A stretch of DNA of 64,000 nt, from NCBI RefSeq assembly GCF_003952665.1, contig NZ_CP017946.1:2728001-2792000 (forward strand), read 5' to 3'. The DNA is from Bosea sp. Tri-49 (GTDB lineage Bacteria > Pseudomonadota > Alphaproteobacteria > Rhizobiales > Beijerinckiaceae). How positions within the stretch are numbered: the first letter of the stretch is position 1; each line of letters opens with the position of its first letter. The position numbers were made by a program, and so were the translations under genes. The notes under the pieces were generated by a model that was not told the origin of the DNA, ran no database searches, and saw only the letters and a program-made list of their open reading frames with translations. Below are positions 7,388-16,065 of this stretch, one piece after another.

Positions 7388-10300
7388 ATGCTACCGGCCT
7401 GGTCCGTCGTCCTGAGCGCGCTCGGCTATCTCTGCGTTCTGTTCGCGATCGCCCATCTCGCGGACACCACCGGACGTCGCCTGATGACCGGGCGGGCGCG
7501 CACAACGATCTATGCGCTTGCGCTCGGGGTCTACTGCACCTCCTGGACCTTCTACGGCTCGGTCGGCTTCGCCAACCGGGCGGGCTTCGACTTCCTCGGC
7601 ATCTATGTCGGCCCGGCGCTGGTGATCGGGCTGGGGCACCGCTTCGTCGCCCGTATCGTCGATATCGCCAAGTCGCAGAACATCACCTCGATCGCCGACT
7701 TCGTCGGTGCGCGCTACGGCAAGAGCGAGCGCGTCGCGGCTCTGGTCTGCATCGTCGCGGTGGTCGGCGCCCTGCCCTACATCGCCCTGCAATTGAAGGC
7801 GGTGGCGAATTCGCTCTCGGTGTTCTTTGCCGCCGCTGGCGGTCCCCCGCCGATGACCGATATCCCGATCCTGAGCGACCTTGCCTTCCTGGTCGCCCTG
7901 GTGCTCGCCGGCTTCGCCTGCGCCTTCGGCACCCGCCATATCGACGCGACCGAGCACCAGGACGGACTGGTGCTGGCGATCGCGGCCGAGTCGCTGGTCA
8001 AGCTCGTCGCCTTCCTGGCTCTCGGTGTCTTCGTCGTCTACGGCCTGTTCGATGGAGCCGGCGACCTCTTCGCCCAGGCGGCGCGAGCCTCTGCGGACAA
8101 GCCGCCGATCTGGGAGCGGACGTCGAGCTGGCCGATGTTCCTGACGCTGACCGCCCTGTCCTCATGCGCCGCGCTGCTGCTGGCGCGGCAGTTCCACATG
8201 GCGATCGTCGAAAACCGCGATGTCCGGGATGTGCGCCGTGCCGCCTGGATGTTTCCGCTCTACCTCGTGCTGATCAACCTGTTCGTGCTGCCGCTGGCAG
8301 CGGCCGGCGAGGTCCTGCTGCCCGGCTCAGGCGTAGACCGCGACATGACCGTGCTGCTGCTGCCGCTGGAGAAGCAGGCCGGCTTCATCGCCCTCTTCGT
8401 CTTCATCGGCGGGCTTTCGGCTGGCACCGCCATGGTCATCGTCGCCTCTGTCGCGCTGGCGATCATGATCTCGAACCATCTCGTCACGCCGTTGCTGCTG
8501 CGCGGGCGCGGCGTCAGCGTCGACCCCGAGCGCGCGGCTGCGATGATCGAGCGCAAAGGCCGCAGTGGTCCCACCGGCGGCGACCTCGGCTCACAGGTCG
8601 TGCACATAAGGCGCGGCGCCATCGTCGTCGTCATCCTGCTCGGCTACGCCTATTACCGGGCCGCAGGCGAGGCGGCGCTGGTCTCGATCGGCCTGCTCTC
8701 CTTCGCCGCCACCGCCCAGATCGCGCCGGCGTTCTTCGGCGGGCTGATCTGGCGGCGCGGCACGGCACTCGGTGCTGCCGCCGGCCTCTCCGCCGGCCTG
8801 CTGACCTGGCTATACACGCTTCTGATCCCGAGCCTGGCCCTGCCCGGCGGCTACTGGGCGGAGATCGTCGCACACGGGCCGCTCGGCATCACCGCGCTGC
8901 GGCCGGAGGCTTTGTTTGGCCTGTCGTCGCTGCCGCCGCTGCCCCATGGCGTGCTCTGGAGCCTCGGCATCAACCTCGCCTGCTATGTCGGCTTCTCATT
9001 CATTCGCCCCGCGAGCGCAATGGAGCGGCTGCAGGCCAACGCCTTCGTCGAGTCGGACCGGGCGACCATGGCGCAATCCTTCTCGCTCTGGCGCTCCAGC
9101 GTCACCGAGGCGGAACTGCAGTCGACGATCGGCCGCTATCTCGGCCAGGAGCGGACGCAGCGCGCCTTCGAGGGCTTTGCCCATTCGCGCGGCGAGGTGC
9201 TGAACGGCACCCGCGAGGCCGATATCCACACGCTGCGCTTCGGCGAGCACCTGCTCTCCTCCGCGATCGGCGCCGCCTCCTCCCGCCTCGTGCTCTCGCT
9301 GCTGCTGAAACGGCGCAACCTCTCGACCGAAGCGGCCTTCAAGCTGCTCGACGACGCCTCGGCAGCTCTCCAGTACAATCGCGACATCCTTCAGAACGGC
9401 CTCGATCATGCCGGCCAGGGCATCACGGTGCTCGACCGCGACCTTCGGCTCCTCGCCTGGAACAAGGCCTTCATCCAGCTCTACGATCTGCCGCCGTCGC
9501 TGGTGCGCTTCGGCACCGGGCTCGACGAGATCGTGCGCTACAATGCCGAACGCGGTGCCTATGGCGCCGGCCCGCTCGACGAACTCATGGCGGCGCGACT
9601 GGAGAGCTTCATCAACGACCGCGAACCGGTCCGGCTCAGGCTCTATCCTTCGAAGAACGTGATCGAGATCCGCTCCAACCCGCTGCCCGATGGCGGCATC
9701 GTCACCACCTATACCGACATCACCGACTCGGTCGCGGCCGAGGAAGAACTCGAACGTACCAACGAGACCCTCGAAAAACGTGTCGCCGAGCGCACCGAGG
9801 AGATCCGCCACGTCAACACCGAGTTGCAGCGCGCCAAGGCCGAGGCTGACGACGCCAACGCCTCGAAGACACGCTTTCTTGCCGCAGCCAGCCACGACAT
9901 CCTGCAGCCCCTGAACGCCGCCCGGCTTTACGCCTCCGCTCTGGTCGAACGCGACCGTGCCAGCACACAGCCCGACCTCGCCGAGAACATCGACGCCTCG
10001 CTCGATGCGGTCGAGGAGATCCTGACCGCACTGCTCGAAATCTCACGGCTCGACGGCGGCGCGCTCAAGCCCGAGATCAGCGCCTTCCGCCTCGACGAGC
10101 TGATGCGGCAGCTCCAGCGCGAATTTGAGCCGAGCGCCCAGGAGAAAGGTCTGAAGCTCGTCTTCGCGGCGACCGCGACGACCGTCCGCTCGGACCGGCG
10201 ATTGCTGCGCCGCCTGCTGCAAAACCTGGTCTCGAACGCGATCAAATACACCCCGAATGGCAAGGTGCTGGTCGGCTGCCGCCAGCGTGGCGGGCAGGTT

Positions 10301-10963
10301 GCGATCGAAGTGCTCGACACCGGGCTCGGCATCCCGGCGAGCAAGCAGAAGACCGTGTTCCGCGAGTTCCAGCGCCTCGACCAGGGCGCCAGAGTGGCGC
10401 GCGGCCTCGGCCTCGGACTCTCGATCGTCGAGCGGATCGCGCGAACCCTCGACCACAAGCTCTTGCTCGCCTCGACACCGGGACGCGGCACGCGCTTCTC
10501 GATCCTGGTGCCACGCGCCGCGCCGCTGCCGGCGATGGCGACGGCAGCCGCTACGCGCAGCGCTCCACCCAGCAGCCAGCTCGCCGGCCTCAAGTTGCTC
10601 GCCATCGACAACGAGCCGACGATTCTCGACGGCATGCGGCTGTTGCTCGGCGGCTGGGGTTGCAAGGTCGAGACTGCGCGCGGGCTGGACGAGGCTTCCG
10701 CGCTCATCGCCGCGAATGGCGCCCCGGACGTGCTGATCGCCGACTACCATCTCGACCATGGCGAGAACGGCATCGCACTGATCTCGGCCCTGCGGCAGCA
10801 AGTCGGCGGACTGCCGGCGATCCTTCTTACGGCGGACCGCTCACCCGAAGTGCGCGAGGAAGCGGGCGCGCTCGATATCCACGTACTGAACAAGCCGCTG
10901 AAGCCCGGCGCGCTGCGGGCTCTGCTGGCGCAATGGCGCGCGACCCGGCTGGCTGCGGAGTAG
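7388..10963 (+). CDS. Hybrid sensor histidine kinase with sodium/solute symporter-like N-terminus
   Basis: A 1191-residue fusion protein. Residues ~1-560 form about 13 membrane segments like the sodium:solute symporter (PutP/SSS) family, including ITSIADFVGARYGKS. A PAS domain follows at ~660-780 (NGLDHAGQGITVLDRDLRLL), then a coiled coil to ~830. The dimerisation helix has the phospho-acceptor His836 in AASHDILQPLNAARLYAS. ATPase motifs are N-box NLVSNAIKYT, G1 DTGLGIP, F-box FREFQRLD and G2 GLGLGLSIV. The C-terminal receiver has Asp1119 in IADYHLDHGENG, Thr in LLTAD and Lys in LNKPLKP. The same architecture occurs in NahK/CbrA-like kinases, where the transporter part senses or carries a nutrient. 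No separate response regulator is adjacent. Confidence 0.93.
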   Translation: MLPAWSVVLSALGYLCVLFAIAHLADTTGRRLMTGRARTTIYALALGVYCTSWTFYGSVGFANRAGFDFLGIYVGPALVIGLGHRFVARIVDIAKSQNITSIADFVGARYGKSERVAALVCIVAVVGALPYIALQLKAVANSLSVFFAAAGGPPPMTDIPILSDLAFLVALVLAGFACAFGTRHIDATEHQDGLVLAIAAESLVKLVAFLALGVFVVYGLFDGAGDLFAQAARASADKPPIWERTSSWPMFLTLTALSSCAALLLARQFHMAIVENRDVRDVRRAAWMFPLYLVLINLFVLPLAAAGEVLLPGSGVDRDMTVLLLPLEKQAGFIALFVFIGGLSAGTAMVIVASVALAIMISNHLVTPLLLRGRGVSVDPERAAAMIERKGRSGPTGGDLGSQVVHIRRGAIVVVILLGYAYYRAAGEAALVSIGLLSFAATAQIAPAFFGGLIWRRGTALGAAAGLSAGLLTWLYTLLIPSLALPGGYWAEIVAHGPLGITALRPEALFGLSSLPPLPHGVLWSLGINLACYVGFSFIRPASAMERLQANAFVESDRATMAQSFSLWRSSVTEAELQSTIGRYLGQERTQRAFEGFAHSRGEVLNGTREADIHTLRFGEHLLSSAIGAASSRLVLSLLLKRRNLSTEAAFKLLDDASAALQYNRDILQNGLDHAGQGITVLDRDLRLLAWNKAFIQLYDLPPSLVRFGTGLDEIVRYNAERGAYGAGPLDELMAARLESFINDREPVRLRLYPSKNVIEIRSNPLPDGGIVTTYTDITDSVAAEEELERTNETLEKRVAERTEEIRHVNTELQRAKAEADDANASKTRFLAAASHDILQPLNAARLYASALVERDRASTQPDLAENIDASLDAVEEILTALLEISRLDGGALKPEISAFRLDELMRQLQREFEPSAQEKGLKLVFAATATTVRSDRRLLRRLLQNLVSNAIKYTPNGKVLVGCRQRGGQVAIEVLDTGLGIPASKQKTVFREFQRLDQGARVARGLGLGLSIVERIARTLDHKLLLASTPGRGTRFSILVPRAAPLPAMATAAATRSAPPSSQLAGLKLLAIDNEPTILDGMRLLLGGWGCKVETARGLDEASALIAANGAPDVLIADYHLDHGENGIALISALRQQVGGLPAILLTADRSPEVREEAGALDIHVLNKPLKPGALRALLAQWRATRLAAE

Positions 10964-10974
10964 CGCCGCTCCGG

Positions 10975-11562
10975 CTACTCCGGCACCGGCTCAGCCATGC
11001 CCTGCTCGACGGCTGCACCCGCCTGCCGCAACGCTTCTTCGGCTGCAAGGAAAGCCGCGACCTCGGGGCTGGGCTCCGGGCTTTCGACCGCGACACCCAT
11101 CTCGGCGAAAAGGCGGGCAGCCGGCACATAGGCCCGGCCCTTGCGGTCGTAGAGCGCGGCGCGCACGAGCGCGACCGCAGCGACGATCTCCTGGCCGTCG
11201 CGCCCAGCCGCCAGGATGCGATGCTGCATCACGACCCAGCTCTCCCCCCAGCACAGCAGGCGCGTCTCCAGCCTGAGCGCGCGGAACAGGCGGACCTCGC
11301 GGCGGAAGCGGATCGTGCCGCAATTGACCACCGGAACCCAGCCATGGCGCAGGATCGCGCGCCAGAGACCGCTGCGCAGCATGAGGTCGGCGCGGCCGAG
11401 ATCCATCAGCCCCCAATAGCGCGCATTGTTCATGTGCAGGCTGGTGTCGAGATCGTGGGGCCAGACCCGGAAGGGCAGGATCGAGGCCTCGAAAGGAGGC
11501 TTCAGCTTCGGCTGGAAGGGCCGCGTCAGCAGCAGCCAGATGAGGCGGAACCAGAGATTCAT
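10975..11562 (-). CDS. Hotdog-fold acyl-CoA thioesterase-like protein
   Basis: A 195-residue protein with the hotdog thioesterase pattern: PHDLDTSLHMNNARYWGLMDLGR contains the DxxxHMNNxxY active-site segment of the 4HBT/YbgC group, and the later VNCGTIRFRREVRLF is the typical central strand region. It resembles THEM6-type proteins of this fold. The start at 11562 was chosen because the upstream in-frame extension is Arg-rich and unlike the family; the ribosome binding site is weak. Its end is 11 bp from the end of the kinase gene (convergent). It likely hydrolyses an acyl-CoA or acyl-carrier thioester; substrate unknown. Confidence 0.8.
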   Translation of the reverse strand: MNLWFRLIWLLLTRPFQPKLKPPFEASILPFRVWPHDLDTSLHMNNARYWGLMDLGRADLMLRSGLWRAILRHGWVPVVNCGTIRFRREVRLFRALRLETRLLCWGESWVVMQHRILAAGRDGQEIVAAVALVRAALYDRKGRAYVPAARLFAEMGVAVESPEPSPEVAAFLAAEEALRQAGAAVEQGMAEPVPE

Positions 11563-11853
11563 GGCGGCGTCCCGGAGAGAATAGTTTAGTTGTAAACGTT
11601 TTTGCTCACACGGCCAGACCCGCTTGGCGGGCGCCCGCGACGGCAAAGCCCGTCCGCCTCGATCTCGACTGGAAAAATCCGAATGTTGCGCTGCACGATC
11701 CTGCGGCACAGGGCGCAGGGACAGCGCCGCCATGCGGATAATGCGGGAGCACGCGCAAGATCATGCTTGCCAAGCGCGCTTTTTGCGCAGAAGCATCTGC
11801 GCTTTCCGGCGACCGCGCCAGACGGCACCGGCCCACGGGACGACGCCCCAGCG
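11563..11853. other. 290-bp divergent intergenic region
   Basis: Gene-free region between the thioesterase and the Lrp-type regulator. The only structure I see is a short hairpin GCGCAGA-AGCA-TCTGCGC at 11785-11802 followed by TTTCC, and an AT-richer stretch around 11580-11600 that could hold the thioesterase promoter. No open frame in it has coding character. Confidence 0.4.
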
Positions 11854-12318
11854 ATGCAGATCGAACTCGATTCCCGCGACAAGACGATCCTGCGCATCCT
11901 CCAGAAGGATGGCCGGATTACCAATTCCGACCTGGCCGACAAGGTTCACCTCTCGCCCTCCGCCTGCCTGCGCCGTGTGCGCCAGCTCGAGGAGAGCGGG
12001 CTGATCCGCGGCTATGTGATGATGCTCGACGAGCGCATCGCCGGCTTCCCCGGTACCGCCTTCGTCTTCGTCACGCTCGACCAGCAGGGCCGCGCCTCGC
12101 TGGAGAGCTTCGAGAAGGCGGTGCAGGACCTGCCCGAGATCCTCGAATGCCACCTGCTCGCCGGCGCGCACGATTACCTGATGCGGGTGATCTATCGCGA
12201 CAGCGCCGATTTCGAGCGCATCCACACCGACATCATCACGCAATTGCCGGGCGTCACCCGGGTGCAGTCGACGCTGACGCTGCGCACGATCAAGAAGACC
12301 TCGGCCCTGCCGATGTGA
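11854..12318 (+). CDS. Lrp/AsnC-family transcriptional regulator
   Basis: A 154-residue feast/famine regulator. The N-terminal helix-turn-helix runs [17 protein letters not shown], then [33 protein letters not shown]. The C-terminal RAM effector domain spans ~70-150 with the typical [13 protein letters not shown] and [19 protein letters not shown] segments. The start at 11854 fits the family length; upstream in-frame sequence is not family-like. It is divergent from the thioesterase gene across 290 bp and lies 62 bp before xseB. The regulated genes and the ligand, often an amino acid, are not evident. Confidence 0.93.
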   Translation: MQIELDSRDKTILRILQKDGRITNSDLADKVHLSPSACLRRVRQLEESGLIRGYVMMLDERIAGFPGTAFVFVTLDQQGRASLESFEKAVQDLPEILECHLLAGAHDYLMRVIYRDSADFERIHTDIITQLPGVTRVQSTLTLRTIKKTSALPM

Positions 12319-12380
12319 AAGCCGGGGTTGCGGGAGCGGGCATCAGAGCCGATAACGGCCGCCGAACAGGAATCACTCCC

Positions 12381-12638
12381 GTGACCGACGCCAAGACCAA
12401 TGCCGATGTCGCCGGCCTGCCTTTCGAGGCGGCCCTGAAGGAACTCGAGGGCATCGTCGCCCGGCTTGAGCGCGGCGACGTGGCGCTGGAAGAATCGATC
12501 GACATCTACACCCGCGGCGAGGCGCTGAAGGCGCGCTGCGATGCGCTGCTGAAGCAGGCCGAGGCGCGCATCGAGAAGATCACGCTCGGGGCCGACGGCA
12601 AGCCGACCGGAACCCAGCCGCTCGACGTCGGGAACTAG
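12381..12638 (+). CDS. xseB: Exodeoxyribonuclease VII small subunit
   Basis: An 85-residue small subunit of the exonuclease that degrades single-stranded DNA together with XseA. The family signature is clear: [20 protein letters not shown] followed by [21 protein letters not shown] and the C-terminal AEARIEKI. The GTG start at 12381 has AGGA 9 bases upstream, and the length is normal. xseA is not in the window. In many Hyphomicrobiales xseB lies directly before dxs; here 7.2 kb of other genes separates them. Confidence 0.95.
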   Translation: MTDAKTNADVAGLPFEAALKELEGIVARLERGDVALEESIDIYTRGEALKARCDALLKQAEARIEKITLGADGKPTGTQPLDVGN

Positions 12639-12661
12639 GAACGCAGCCGGCGCGCCGCGGC

Positions 12662-13915
12662 ATGCGCACCACGCCTTCCATATCGAGCAGGCCGCTCGCA
12701 GCTCCCCCGCCGCTCGACCTTGCGATCTCGCTCACCGGCGAAGACCGCATCGCCGGCATGCTGCACCTCTATCGCGACCTGATCGCGAGGCAGCGCCGGC
12801 GTATCCTGATCTTCACCGGCATCGCGCTCTTCCTCGTCATGCTCGGGCCGATCTCGATGATCTGGAGCGAGGGTGGACGCCGCAATCCGGGACTGCTCTG
12901 GCGTGGTTTCCTGGAGGCGCTTGCTGGCCCGTTCGGGATTTTCCTGGCAGCGCTCGTGCTGATCGGTGGCCTTGCCTATCTGCTGCACGGCCTGATGATG
13001 CGCAGCCGGATAAAGCGCTGGCTTCGTAATGAAGGCCTCACCACGCCGACGCCGTGCCAGTTCCGCCTGCACGAGGGCGGGCTCGACGGCAGCGAGCCCC
13101 ACCACGCCAGCCATGTCGCGAGCTGGCGGCTGCGTGGGCTCGCCGAGGGGCCGGAGCACCTCTTCGTCGAGATCACCGGCATCGACGAGCTGGTCGCCCT
13201 GCCCCAACGCGAGCTGTCTGCTGCGCAGCAGGCGCAGGCGCGCGACTGGGCGGCGTTCTGCATCGGGCAGGCCAACAAGCCGGATCATAACGAGTCAGAG
13301 TTGCTCGCGGCCGAGCCGAGCGGCGAATCGGCCCTCGTACTGCGCTTTCACCTGACGCCGGAAGACAGGGTAGCGGCGATCCAGCGTCAGCAGATGCGGC
13401 TCTGGCCGCGCAGCCGCCATTTGCGCCGTCTTGCGATCGGGCTTGTCCTGGCACTCTTGCTGGTGCCGGCGGTGATGCTGTTCCTCTGGGTGATCGATCC
13501 CGATCGCGTGCCCTTCGAATTCGCCCTGCCGCTGTTCGCCGAGATGTGGGCGGTAACCTTCTGGCCGGTCACGGCGATCGTCGCTAGCTTCGTCCTGCTC
13601 GGTGCCGTGTTCAATCCCTGGGCGCTGCGCCAGCAGGCGAAGGGCCTCGGCAAGACCCTGCACCAGCGCGCCGAGGACGACGCGATCGAGGTCACGCTCT
13701 CGGCGGATGGTATCGCCAGCCGGCAGCGCGGCATCGCCCATCGCTATGACTGGGCCGCCTTCACCGGCATCGAGCGGCGCGGCGACCATATCTTCCTCGT
13801 CCTGCGTCATGGCGATCCCCTGCTGCTGCCGGTCCGCGTCCTCAATTCCGACCAGATGCAGCTATTCGATCGGCTGACGGCCACACATATCGGCCGTTCC
13901 GGAGAGGCTGCATGA
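12662..13915 (+). CDS. Membrane protein with two tandem YcxB-like modules
   Basis: A 417-residue protein made of two similar halves. Each half has a short N-terminal segment (LTGEDRIAGM / LTPEDRVAAI), a basic run, two membrane helices, and a soluble beta-rich part. The last part (~340-400: VTLSADGIASRQRGIAHRYDWAAF, then FLVLRHGDPLLLPVRVL) is the YcxB-like C-terminal domain. The first half has a diverged equivalent (FRLHEGGLDGSEPHHASHVASW). YcxB-like proteins are of unknown function. The stop overlaps the next start by ATGA, so the two are translationally coupled. Confidence 0.65.
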   Translation: MRTTPSISSRPLAAPPPLDLAISLTGEDRIAGMLHLYRDLIARQRRRILIFTGIALFLVMLGPISMIWSEGGRRNPGLLWRGFLEALAGPFGIFLAALVLIGGLAYLLHGLMMRSRIKRWLRNEGLTTPTPCQFRLHEGGLDGSEPHHASHVASWRLRGLAEGPEHLFVEITGIDELVALPQRELSAAQQAQARDWAAFCIGQANKPDHNESELLAAEPSGESALVLRFHLTPEDRVAAIQRQQMRLWPRSRHLRRLAIGLVLALLLVPAVMLFLWVIDPDRVPFEFALPLFAEMWAVTFWPVTAIVASFVLLGAVFNPWALRQQAKGLGKTLHQRAEDDAIEVTLSADGIASRQRGIAHRYDWAAFTGIERRGDHIFLVLRHGDPLLLPVRVLNSDQMQLFDRLTATHIGRSGEAA

Positions 13916-14479
13916 CCGGACGCCGTCAGTTCGCGCTTTGCATTGCCCTAATCGGCTACGCGCTTCTGGCCGGGCGAGTGAGTGCGGAGCCGCTTCCTCT
14001 ACCCGATGGTCTCCTGCTCGATCTGCCTGAAGGCTGGCGGGTCGATGACCCCGCAGAGGGCGAAACTGGCAAAGATGGGCGGACCCGGATCCAGCTGGTC
14101 TGCGAAACACCGGCCTGCAAGCGCACGCAGGAGACCTGCACCATCCTGACGCGGACACAGCTTGTTGCCGGCGCGGATGACAATGCGCGACTGGCCTCGC
14201 TCTACGCTGCGCCGACCGACCGCTATTTCCGCATCCGCGCCGTGCTGCGCAGTACCAGCAAGGATGCGCAGGTGCTGCAGCCGCTGGCGCGCAGCGTTTG
14301 GGCCACGCGACTGGTGGACGATCGAGACCGACGCCCGCCATAACTACAAGTCCGGGCTGTTCGCCGAGACGGTGATCGACGGGCGCTATCTCGGCGTGAT
14401 CTGCAAGACCTGCGAGACCGGCAGCGAGCGCCACCAAGCCGGCCGCGCTATCATGGCCAGCGTCAGGCCCGCGGACTGA
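13912..14479 (+). pseudogene. Exported protein of unknown function, apparently frameshifted
   Basis: The frame opens with a signal peptide (MTGRRQFALCIALIGYALLAGRVSA) and a good ribosome binding site (GGAGAGG). It reads a plausible secreted protein with two cysteine pairs and stops at 14343 after a non-family-like tail (RLVDDRDRRPP). The next frame (+1) carries a coherent continuation, roughly from 14312: DWWTIETDARHNYKSGLF, then VIDGRYLGVICKTC, ending at 14479. Removing one base near 14300-14320 would give one ~188-residue protein. This may be a real mutation or a sequencing error. It shares the ATGA overlap with the YcxB-like gene upstream and overlaps the LysR gene end by 17 bp. Confidence 0.6.
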
Positions 14480-15383
14480 GTGCGGCTGCTTCGCCGAGCA
14501 CGGCTTCAATAAGGCGTGCGACATGCCGGACCGCCGGATCGCGCTCGCTGCGCCGGTGCCAGGCGAGATGCAGAGGGAAGCCCTCGACCGCGACCGGCGG
14601 CTCGAAGGTGGCGAAGCGATCAGCCTCATCGGGTGGCAAGGTCCGGCTCGGCAGGAGCGCGATCAAATCGGAACTCAGCAGCAAGGGCGGCACGCTGAGG
14701 AAGCTCGGCACGACCAGGCCGATATGGCGCTTGCGACCCAGCCGGGCGAGCGCCTCGTCGAGCGGACCATGGGTCTCACCGCGCCCGGAGACAAGCACAT
14801 GCGGGAAGGCGAGCCAGCGATCGAGATCGAAGCCGGTCCGCGCCGGATGGTCCTTGCGCATCGCGACGACATAGCTTTCGCGCAGCAGTTCCCTTCGGGT
14901 GAAATCGGCGTCGATCGTCGGGAAGACCGAGATGGCGAGATCGGCCCGCCCCTGCGCCAGCGTGTCGAGCGTCGCCTGCGCGCCCTGCCAGGGCAGGATG
15001 GCGAGCGTCAGGCCCGGCGCAGTGCGCATCAGGCGCTCATAGACCCGGCCCGTCACCAGGGCCGGCGGCAATTCGGCCGTCATCACCCTGACGATCTGCA
15101 CCAGGCTCTTCAGATCGGGCTCCGGCGCGTCGAGCAACCCGGTGACCTGGGCAAGGATGTCGCGCAGCGGCTGCCGTAGCGTCTGCGCCTTCGCGGTTAG
15201 GCGCATCCGCCCCCTGCCCCGCAGCAGCAATGGGTCGCCGAAGAGGTGGCGGCAGCGCTCCAGCGCGCTGGAGGCGGCCGGCTGCGACAGGCCGACCCGC
15301 TCGGCCGCGCGCGAGACATGCGCCTCGTCGAGCAGGACGTCGAGCACGACGAGCAGGTTGAGATCGACGATGCGTAAATTCAT
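14463..15383 (-). CDS. LysR-family transcriptional regulator
   Basis: A 306-residue LysR regulator. The winged helix is at 1-65: LNLLVVLDVLLDEAHVSRAA and VGLSQPAASSALERCRHLFGD, with the NodD/LinR-like phrase DPLLLRGRGRMRLT. The effector domain follows from ~95. It is divergent from the NAD(P)H oxidoreductase gene (85 bp gap), the usual LysR target arrangement. No Shine-Dalgarno sequence precedes the start; the upstream bases are AT-rich, so translation may be leaderless. The inducer is unknown; quinones or aromatics are plausible from the partner gene but unproven. Confidence 0.92.
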   Translation of the reverse strand: MNLRIVDLNLLVVLDVLLDEAHVSRAAERVGLSQPAASSALERCRHLFGDPLLLRGRGRMRLTAKAQTLRQPLRDILAQVTGLLDAPEPDLKSLVQIVRVMTAELPPALVTGRVYERLMRTAPGLTLAILPWQGAQATLDTLAQGRADLAISVFPTIDADFTRRELLRESYVVAMRKDHPARTGFDLDRWLAFPHVLVSGRGETHGPLDEALARLGRKRHIGLVVPSFLSVPPLLLSSDLIALLPSRTLPPDEADRFATFEPPVAVEGFPLHLAWHRRSERDPAVRHVARLIEAVLGEAAALSPRA

Positions 15384-15395
15384 GAGATTGATAAT

Positions 15396-15411
15396 ATGAT
15401 ATATCGATCAT
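15396..15411. promoter_or_regulatory. Candidate LysR operator
   Basis: Inverted repeat ATGAT-N6-ATCAT in an AT-rich stretch of the 85-bp divergent region, 12 bases upstream of the LysR start and 58 upstream of the oxidoreductase start. The dyad with T and A at its ends is compatible with a T-N11-A LysR box. Confidence 0.45.
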
Positions 15412-15468
15412 CCATTGGAGTAATTTCTGAGCGCACCGCATCCTCCTGTCGAACCCAAGGAGGTCGCC

Positions 15469-16017
15469 ATGACGCAGACGCTGATCCTGCTCTTCCATCC
15501 CGATTATCGCAGCTCGCGCGCCAACCGGGCGCTGGCGGAAGCCGCAAGCAGCCGGCCCGGCACGACCGTCGTCGATATGCAGGCGCTCTATCCGGATGGG
15601 CAGATCGACGGCGATGCGGAGGTCGCGCGGCTCCTTGCCGCCGGGCGCATCGTCCTGCAATTCCCGGTGCAATGGTATTCGACGCCGCCGCTGCTCAAGG
15701 CCTGGCAGGACGCGGTGCTGACCCGGATGTTCTACATCCACTACGCCGCGGAGGGCGCGAAGCTCGCCGGCCGGCCGATCCTTATCGCCGCCACCGCCGG
15801 CAACGTTCCCGAGGCCTACACGCCGAGCGGAGCCAATCTGTTCTCGCTGCGCGACCTGTTGAAACCGCTGCAGGCGACGGCACATCGCTGCGCCCTCGCC
15901 TGGCAGGAACCGTTCCTGGTCTATGACGTGCGCCGAGCTGATGCCGAAGCGCTGGCGGCAGCCGCCGACCACTATGTCGCGCGGCTCGCCCAGCTCGAAA
16001 CCCGGCAAGCCGCCTGA
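15469..16017 (+). CDS. NAD(P)H-dependent oxidoreductase, KefF/MdaB-like flavodoxin fold
   Basis: A 182-residue FMN- or FAD-dependent quinone reductase of the flavodoxin-2 (DT-diaphorase) family. Motifs: LILLFHPDYRSSRANRAL (phosphate-binding loop), ADxVVLQFPVQWYS-type LQFPVQWYSTPPLLKAWQD and the AATAGNVPEAYTPSG loop. KefF-like proteins act as two-electron quinone reductases and sometimes as regulatory partners of K+ efflux systems; no kefC is present here. AAGGAGG lies 7 bases before the start. It is divergent from its probable LysR regulator. Confidence 0.9.
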   Translation: MTQTLILLFHPDYRSSRANRALAEAASSRPGTTVVDMQALYPDGQIDGDAEVARLLAAGRIVLQFPVQWYSTPPLLKAWQDAVLTRMFYIHYAAEGAKLAGRPILIAATAGNVPEAYTPSGANLFSLRDLLKPLQATAHRCALAWQEPFLVYDVRRADAEALAAAADHYVARLAQLETRQAA

Positions 16018-16034
16018 CCGGTACTCGTGGATAG

Positions 16035-16056
16035 GGCCGGCGCCGAGACGCCGGCC
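16035..16056. terminator. Putative bidirectional terminator
   Basis: Perfect 8-bp stem GGCCGGCG / CGCCGGCC with a 6-nt loop, centred in the 48-bp gap between the convergent oxidoreductase and bioY genes. No T-tract. Confidence 0.4.
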
Positions 16057-16065
16057 TGCTCCGAC

